In this document: in pieces, positions 24,912 to 28,281 of the stretch
Numbering within the stretch: position 1 is the stretch's first letter
How the letters are laid out: every line of letters begins with the position of its first letter
NCBI GenBank assembly: GCA_900548495.1
Contig: URKT01000018.1
Coordinates: 1-28,281, forward strand
Source: an uncultured Collinsella sp.
GTDB lineage: Bacteria; Actinomycetota; Coriobacteriia; Coriobacteriales; Coriobacteriaceae
Direction of reading: 5' to 3'
DNA: 28,281 nt
Notes under the pieces: model-generated
The model's input: the letters and a program-made list of their open reading frames with translations, nothing else
What the model was told of the DNA's origin: nothing
The model's database searches: none
Translations under genes and position numbers: made by a program

Positions 24912-26729
24912 GTCGGCGTAGGTGAAGGTTGTAACGTCGAACATGCCCTCGGGGCGGATGCGGAGCGTCGGGATGACCGGCAGGGGCAGGAAGATGATGC
25001 CCATGATGGGGTCGAGCGGCGGCTCAATACCCATGGCGCGCGCCTTGACCATAAAGTCGTCGTGCTGCGCAGCAACGTCCTCGGCCGTGCCTTCGCTCAT
25101 AAGGCCACCGAGCGCCAGCGGAATGCGCGCCACGACCTCGCCGTTGCGCACCAGCACGTGACCACCCTGGCCCACGGCCTCAACGGCAGCCATCATATCG
25201 GCGGCATTGTCGCCCACCACGCACACGTTGTGCGAGTCGTGGCCGATCGTGGAGGCAATGGCACCACCGGTAATGGTGAAACCGCGCACCCAGCCGCGAC
25301 CGATATGCTTGCCGACCAGACCCAGGCCAGCGGGGCCATCGCCGTCGACGCCCTCGGCCTGCAGCGACACGCCGCGGCCATGGCGCTCAATCAGCATAAT
25401 GCGACGCAAGTCCTCGTCAGTCTCGGGACGGACCATGCCCGTGATAGCCATGCCCGGGATCACATCAATAACCGCCTCGCCCGGCTTAAAGGCATAGTCA
25501 AACACGTCGAGCGAAAGCTTCGGCAGCTTAACAGAGGCGCGCAGCTCATCGGCAAGGGCCGCAACCTCGGCCCTCTCGGGTGCGACCTCGCCCACAAAGG
25601 TGCCATCCTGCGCCACCAGGGCGCCGGCGGCATAAACACGATGCGGAGCCTTGGCAAACGTCAGGTCATCGAGCAACAGCAGGTCGGCGCGCTTGCCCGG
25701 GGCGATTGCGCCGCGGAGCTCGTGCGGGTCGCGGCAGCCGTGGTCCAGGCCAAATGCCTCAGCCGTAGAAAGGGACGCCATGGAGATGGCGACCACGGGG
25801 TCGATACCGGCCTCGATAGCCACGCGGCAGGCATTGTCGATCATGCCGGTCGAAAGAGCATCGGAGGGAGCGCGGTCGTCGGTCGCAAAGCAGCAGCGGC
25901 GGGCGCGGGCAGGATTCTCCAGCAGCATCGGGGACAAATTGGCCAGGTCGTGGCTGCACGTGCCCTCACGCAGCATCACATACATGCCGCGGGACAGTTT
26001 ATCGAGCGCCTCCTCGGGAATCGTCGACTCGTGGTCGGCGATAATACCCGCCGCGGCATAGGCGTTGAGGTCCTTGCCGGCAACGAGCGGGGCATGACCG
26101 TCAACCTGTTTGGACGGCGTCTGATTGGCAGCGTCGATACGAGCACAGGTCTCGGGATCGGCCATAAAGACGCCCGGCAAGTTCATCATTTCGCCCAGAC
26201 CAAAAACATCGCCCGGATGCTCGGCAAAAAACGCCTGCATATCGGCAGCCGAAATAACGGCACCGGCCTGCTCGTCGGGCAGCGCGGGCACGCACGAAGG
26301 CATCATGTACTTGATGGAGATGGGTGCGCGGCGGCCATCCTCGATCATAAAGCGCAAGCCGTCGAGACCGGCAACATTGGCAATCTCGTGGCTGTCGGCA
26401 ATGGCAGTGGTAGTACCGCGCGTCGCGGCCATGCGAGCATACTCGGCGGGACGGATGTTCGAAGACTCGATATGCAGATGCCCGTCAATAAAACCGGGAG
26501 CGAGATAGCGACCCTGGCAGTCGATGACCTCAGTTGCCTCGTAGGTGCCAGCGGCATCGTCGCGACCATCGTAGAGCACGCCGACGATTACACCGTCCTT
26601 GACGGCAACGCTACCGGGCGCCACACGCTGGCCATACACGTCGACAATCTGCGCATTGGTAAACAGCGTGTCGACGGGCACGCGCCCCTCGGCGGCCTCG
26701 ATCACAGACCTCATGACCTCAACGGACAT
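24909..26729 (-). CDS. ade: Adenine deaminase
   Basis: It hydrolyses adenine to hypoxanthine and ammonia in purine salvage, and is cytoplasmic. 606 residues of the amidohydrolase superfamily, AdeC type: the metal-binding HxH in APGFIDGHLHIESS, then IADSHEIANV, GHAPLVAGKDL, IADHES, REGTCSHDLANL and ATDDRAPSD, followed by the family-specific C-terminal domain (FTITGGAIASTIGHDSHNV, IPLALGGLMSEG). The frame is open 89 codons further upstream, but the ATG at 26729 has AAAGGAG five bases before it and starts where the family does. A promoter, a possible operator and a terminator-like hairpin lie upstream, pointing to regulated, monocistronic expression. The stop is TAG. Confidence 0.95.
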   Translation of the reverse strand: MSVEVMRSVIEAAEGRVPVDTLFTNAQIVDVYGQRVAPGSVAVKDGVIVGVLYDGRDDAAGTYEATEVIDCQGRYLAPGFIDGHLHIESSNIRPAEYARMAATRGTTTAIADSHEIANVAGLDGLRFMIEDGRRAPISIKYMMPSCVPALPDEQAGAVISAADMQAFFAEHPGDVFGLGEMMNLPGVFMADPETCARIDAANQTPSKQVDGHAPLVAGKDLNAYAAAGIIADHESTIPEEALDKLSRGMYVMLREGTCSHDLANLSPMLLENPARARRCCFATDDRAPSDALSTGMIDNACRVAIEAGIDPVVAISMASLSTAEAFGLDHGCRDPHELRGAIAPGKRADLLLLDDLTFAKAPHRVYAAGALVAQDGTFVGEVAPERAEVAALADELRASVKLPKLSLDVFDYAFKPGEAVIDVIPGMAITGMVRPETDEDLRRIMLIERHGRGVSLQAEGVDGDGPAGLGLVGKHIGRGWVRGFTITGGAIASTIGHDSHNVCVVGDNAADMMAAVEAVGQGGHVLVRNGEVVARIPLALGGLMSEGTAEDVAAQHDDFMVKARAMGIEPPLDPIMGIIFLPLPVIPTLRIRPEGMFDVTTFTYAD

Positions 26730-26749
26730 ACATACTCCTTTAACCGTAG

Positions 26750-26785
26750 AAAAAAGCTGCGGAGCGGACAGACCTTCACCGCAGC
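26750..26785 (-). terminator. Terminator-like hairpin in the ade leader
   Basis: A perfect 7-bp stem gctgcgg/ccgcagc (26756-26762 and 26779-26785) is followed on the minus strand by TTTTTT (26750-26755), then the ade ribosome binding site. It lies between the promoter and the start, so attenuation is possible. The leader is too short for a classical purine riboswitch aptamer. Confidence 0.65.
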
Positions 26786-26797
26786 AAACCAATAGCC

Positions 26798-26825
26798 ATT
26801 GTATGCCCAAACGATGGGTCAACAA
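26798..26825 (-). promoter_or_regulatory. ade promoter with a palindrome in the spacer
   Basis: -35 TTGTTG (26820-26825), 16-bp spacer, -10 TACAAT (26798-26803). The spacer holds CCCA-tcgtt-TGGG, a candidate operator. Confidence 0.6.
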
Positions 26826-26976
26826 TACGCCTCTCCGCTTAACGGCACACGCCGCTTGGCGCAATGGGGGCAGGTTACTTTGCACCAATGACAAGGAGTG
26901 TCCCAAAGTGCCGGCACAAAAGGAACGTCCCCAAGTGCCAACCACGGAAGCGCCGATGTTTTGGCAACGACAGCGA
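26826..26976. repeat. REP-like boxes between the ade promoter and the tyrS end
   Basis: This part of the 386-bp gene-free stretch (26730-27115) shows gtgtccc (26898), the palindrome gtgccggcac and aaaaggaacgtccccaagtgcc, all similar to repeats at 11273-11339 and 23891-23914. I see no gene. Confidence 0.45.
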
Positions 26977-27075
26977 GCGGGCCGCATTTGAGACAAGGTG
27001 ACGTGAAACGAAAGGGCGCTGACCTTCTGGTCGCGCCCTTGAAGTTGAACGTCAGATTGTCCAAATGCGGCCCGC
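26977..27075. repeat. 99-bp nested palindrome after tyrS, with an inner terminator
   Basis: The outer arms (26977-27004 and 27049-27075) pair over about 26 bp with a few mismatches: gcgggccgcatttg against caaatgcggcccgc, then gacaa..tgacgt against acgtca..ttgtc. The inner hairpin aagggcgc-gacc/ggtc-gcgccctt (27012-27040) is followed on the minus strand by TTTCGTTTC and probably terminates tyrS. Confidence 0.7.
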
Positions 27076-27088
27076 GCAGCGTCGAGTC

Positions 27089-27116
27089 GTTACGCGGTTT
27101 GGTAAAACCGCGTAAC
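27089..27116 (-). terminator. Hairpin at the tyrS 3' end
   Basis: Perfect 12-bp arms gttacgcggttt and aaaccgcgtaac (27089-27100 and 27105-27116) with a 4-nt loop, touching the tyrS TAG. There is no T-tract after it on the minus strand, so it may be an mRNA-end stabiliser upstream of the next hairpin. Confidence 0.6.
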
Positions 27117-28231
27117 TAAACCAACTTGAAGCCCTTGCGCTTGCCTACGGAGAGGGTGTCGCCCAGCTTGAGGGCGCTGGGATCGATGTTATAGCTCTTG
27201 GAAGCCACGGCCTTGCCGTTGATCTTGACGCCGCCGCCGTCGATATCGCGACGAGCCTGGCCGGCGCTCGCCGAAAGACCCAGGTCCTTGAGCAGACCGG
27301 CGAGGTAGATCTGGCCCTCGTCGTTGACGGTCAGCTCAACGTGCTTCTCGGGGAAGTCGGCAAGCTGGCCCTCCTTGAACACGCGGTCGAACTCGGCCTG
27401 AGCCTCGTCGCCGGCGCCGGCGCCGTGGTAGGTGTCGCACAGGTCGCGGCCCAGTGCGCGCTTGAGCTCATAGGGATCGGCGGAACCATCGGCCAAGGCG
27501 GCGTCGATCTTGTCGACCTCGGCCGGGGTGAGCGAGCTGGCCAGACGATAGTACTTGCCGATCATCTCGTCGGGAATGGACATGGTCTTGCCGAACATAT
27601 CCTTGGGAGCATCGGTCAGGCCGATGTAGTTGCCGTAGGACTTGGACATCTTGCGCACGCCATCGGTGCCCTCGAGCAGCGGCATGGTAAGCGCGATCTG
27701 CGGCTCCATACCCATCTTCTCCATGAGCTCGCGACCAGCGAGCAGGTTGAAGAGCTGGTCGGTGCCGCCCATCTCCACGTCGGCCTTGATCTGAACGGAG
27801 TCGAAAGCCTGCATCACGGGATACAGGAACTCATGCAGGGCGATCGGCGTCTGAGACTGGTAGCGCTTGGTAAAGTCGTCGCGCTCAAGGATGCGGGCGA
27901 CGGTGAACTTGGAGCACACCTGCAGCAGGCCGGCCAGGTCCATCGACAAGATCCAGTCACCGTTGTGCACAATGGTGGTCTTCTCGGGATCCAGGATCTT
28001 CATGGCCTGGCTCACGTAGGTCTCGGCATTGGCCTCGATCTGCTCCTGCGAAAGCTGCGGACGCGTGGAATTCTTGCCCGAAGGGTCGCCGATCAGCGCG
28101 GTGCCGTTGCCGATGATAAGGGTGACGTTGTGGCCCAGGTCCTGGAACTGGCGCATCTTGCGCAGCGGCACGGCATGGCCCAGGTGCAGATCGGGGCTAG
28201 TGGGGTCGACGCCGAGCTTGATGTTGAGGGG
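27116..28231 (-). CDS. tyrS: Tyrosyl-tRNA synthetase, 5' end truncated by the contig edge
   Basis: It charges tRNA-Tyr. 371 residues are visible; roughly the first 30-40 are missing because the contig ends. The class I motifs are present: GVDPTSPDLHLGHAVPLRKM with HLGH as the HIGH box, tyrosine-pocket segments in MGGTDQLFNLLAGRELM, and KMSKS in VRKMSKSYGNYIG. A C-terminal S4 RNA-binding domain follows (LSASAGQARRDIDGGGVKING). DLHLGHAVPLRKM places it with TyrZ-like rather than E. coli-like enzymes. Reading on into the adapter gives a false start, MYKRQ, followed by genomic PLNIK; those first five residues are not biological. Twin hairpins follow the TAG stop. Confidence 0.95.
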   Translation of the reverse strand, partial: PLNIKLGVDPTSPDLHLGHAVPLRKMRQFQDLGHNVTLIIGNGTALIGDPSGKNSTRPQLSQEQIEANAETYVSQAMKILDPEKTTIVHNGDWILSMDLAGLLQVCSKFTVARILERDDFTKRYQSQTPIALHEFLYPVMQAFDSVQIKADVEMGGTDQLFNLLAGRELMEKMGMEPQIALTMPLLEGTDGVRKMSKSYGNYIGLTDAPKDMFGKTMSIPDEMIGKYYRLASSLTPAEVDKIDAALADGSADPYELKRALGRDLCDTYHGAGAGDEAQAEFDRVFKEGQLADFPEKHVELTVNDEGQIYLAGLLKDLGLSASAGQARRDIDGGGVKINGKAVASKSYNIDPSALKLGDTLSVGKRKGFKLV

Positions 28232-28281
28232 CTGTCTCTTATACACATCTGACGCTGCCGACGACGGAGAGAGTGTAGATC
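28232..28281. other. Illumina Nextera adapter remnant (i5/P5 side)
   Basis: The mosaic end CTGTCTCTTATACACATCT (28232-28250) is followed by the read-1 adapter complement (28251-28264), an 8-nt i5 index slot (28265-28272, cggagaga) and the start of the P5 complement (28273-28281). Genomic DNA ends at 28231. Confidence 0.97.

Noticed and set aside
25062..26795. 577-codon plus-strand frame opposite ade
   Set aside because: It is antisense to adenine deaminase with intact motifs; composition is typical of a shadow frame.
26786..26976. Purine riboswitch before ade
   Set aside because: The leader after the inferred start site is only about 60 nt and lacks the conserved purine aptamer core.

Overview
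The window is one assembled contig, GC-rich (about 60% by eye), with Illumina Nextera adapter sequence at both ends (1-47 and 28232-28281). The first and last genes are therefore cut by the library, not by biology. Protein content and gene order point to Actinomycetota, class Coriobacteriia, most likely a gut Collinsella-type organism. The signs are the secA-prfB-ftsE-ftsX neighbourhood shared with Gram-positives, actinobacterial-style release factor 2 and FtsE, a split transketolase, a zinc-type L31 with an Ala-rich tail, and many intergenic palindromes. The genus is an inference, since no 16S is present.

Left part (48-11843, all minus strand) is housekeeping. In transcription order it reads rpmE (L31) with a structured leader, secA-prfB (start and stop overlap by one base), a YitT-family membrane protein, split transketolase (N then C subunit, one base apart), ftsE-ftsX (overlapping), and a truncated rnr (RNase R). 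These cover translation and its termination, protein export, the pentose phosphate pathway, the cell-division ABC complex and RNA decay. Intrinsic terminators with T-tracts separate the units.

Middle part (about 12068-19342) looks like an accessory island bounded by a 64-bp direct repeat (62/64 identical). It holds two related ABC systems on the minus strand (a duplicated permease with a separate ATPase, and a fused permease-ATPase), a small Tyr-rich secreted protein, a divergent DUF2975-like membrane protein with an Xre/YozG-like regulator, and an N-terminally truncated tyrosine recombinase next to the right repeat. The layout suggests a self-regulated export or immunity cassette on a decayed integrative element. 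Its substrate is unknown.

Right part (19524-28231) returns to backbone genes: an ACT-domain protein, citrate synthase, two Cof-type HAD phosphatases, adenine deaminase and the C-terminal 371 residues of TyrS. An IS110-family element (about 22337-23889) sits between the two HAD genes. It has a strongly structured left end that covers the transposase ribosome binding site, as expected if a guide RNA is encoded there. Intergenic spaces carry GGGGAC-box REP-like repeats, including a 39-bp inverted pair flanking the IS and the second HAD gene.

The most unusual points are these. RF2 carries Ser-Pro-Thr where the SPF stop-codon reading motif is expected, and its domain I is about 40 residues short. 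Among 22 visible stop codons, TAG is used 13 times and TGA only twice. Three genes (yitT-like, the second HAD, ade) have a terminator-like or RBS-masking hairpin directly before the start.
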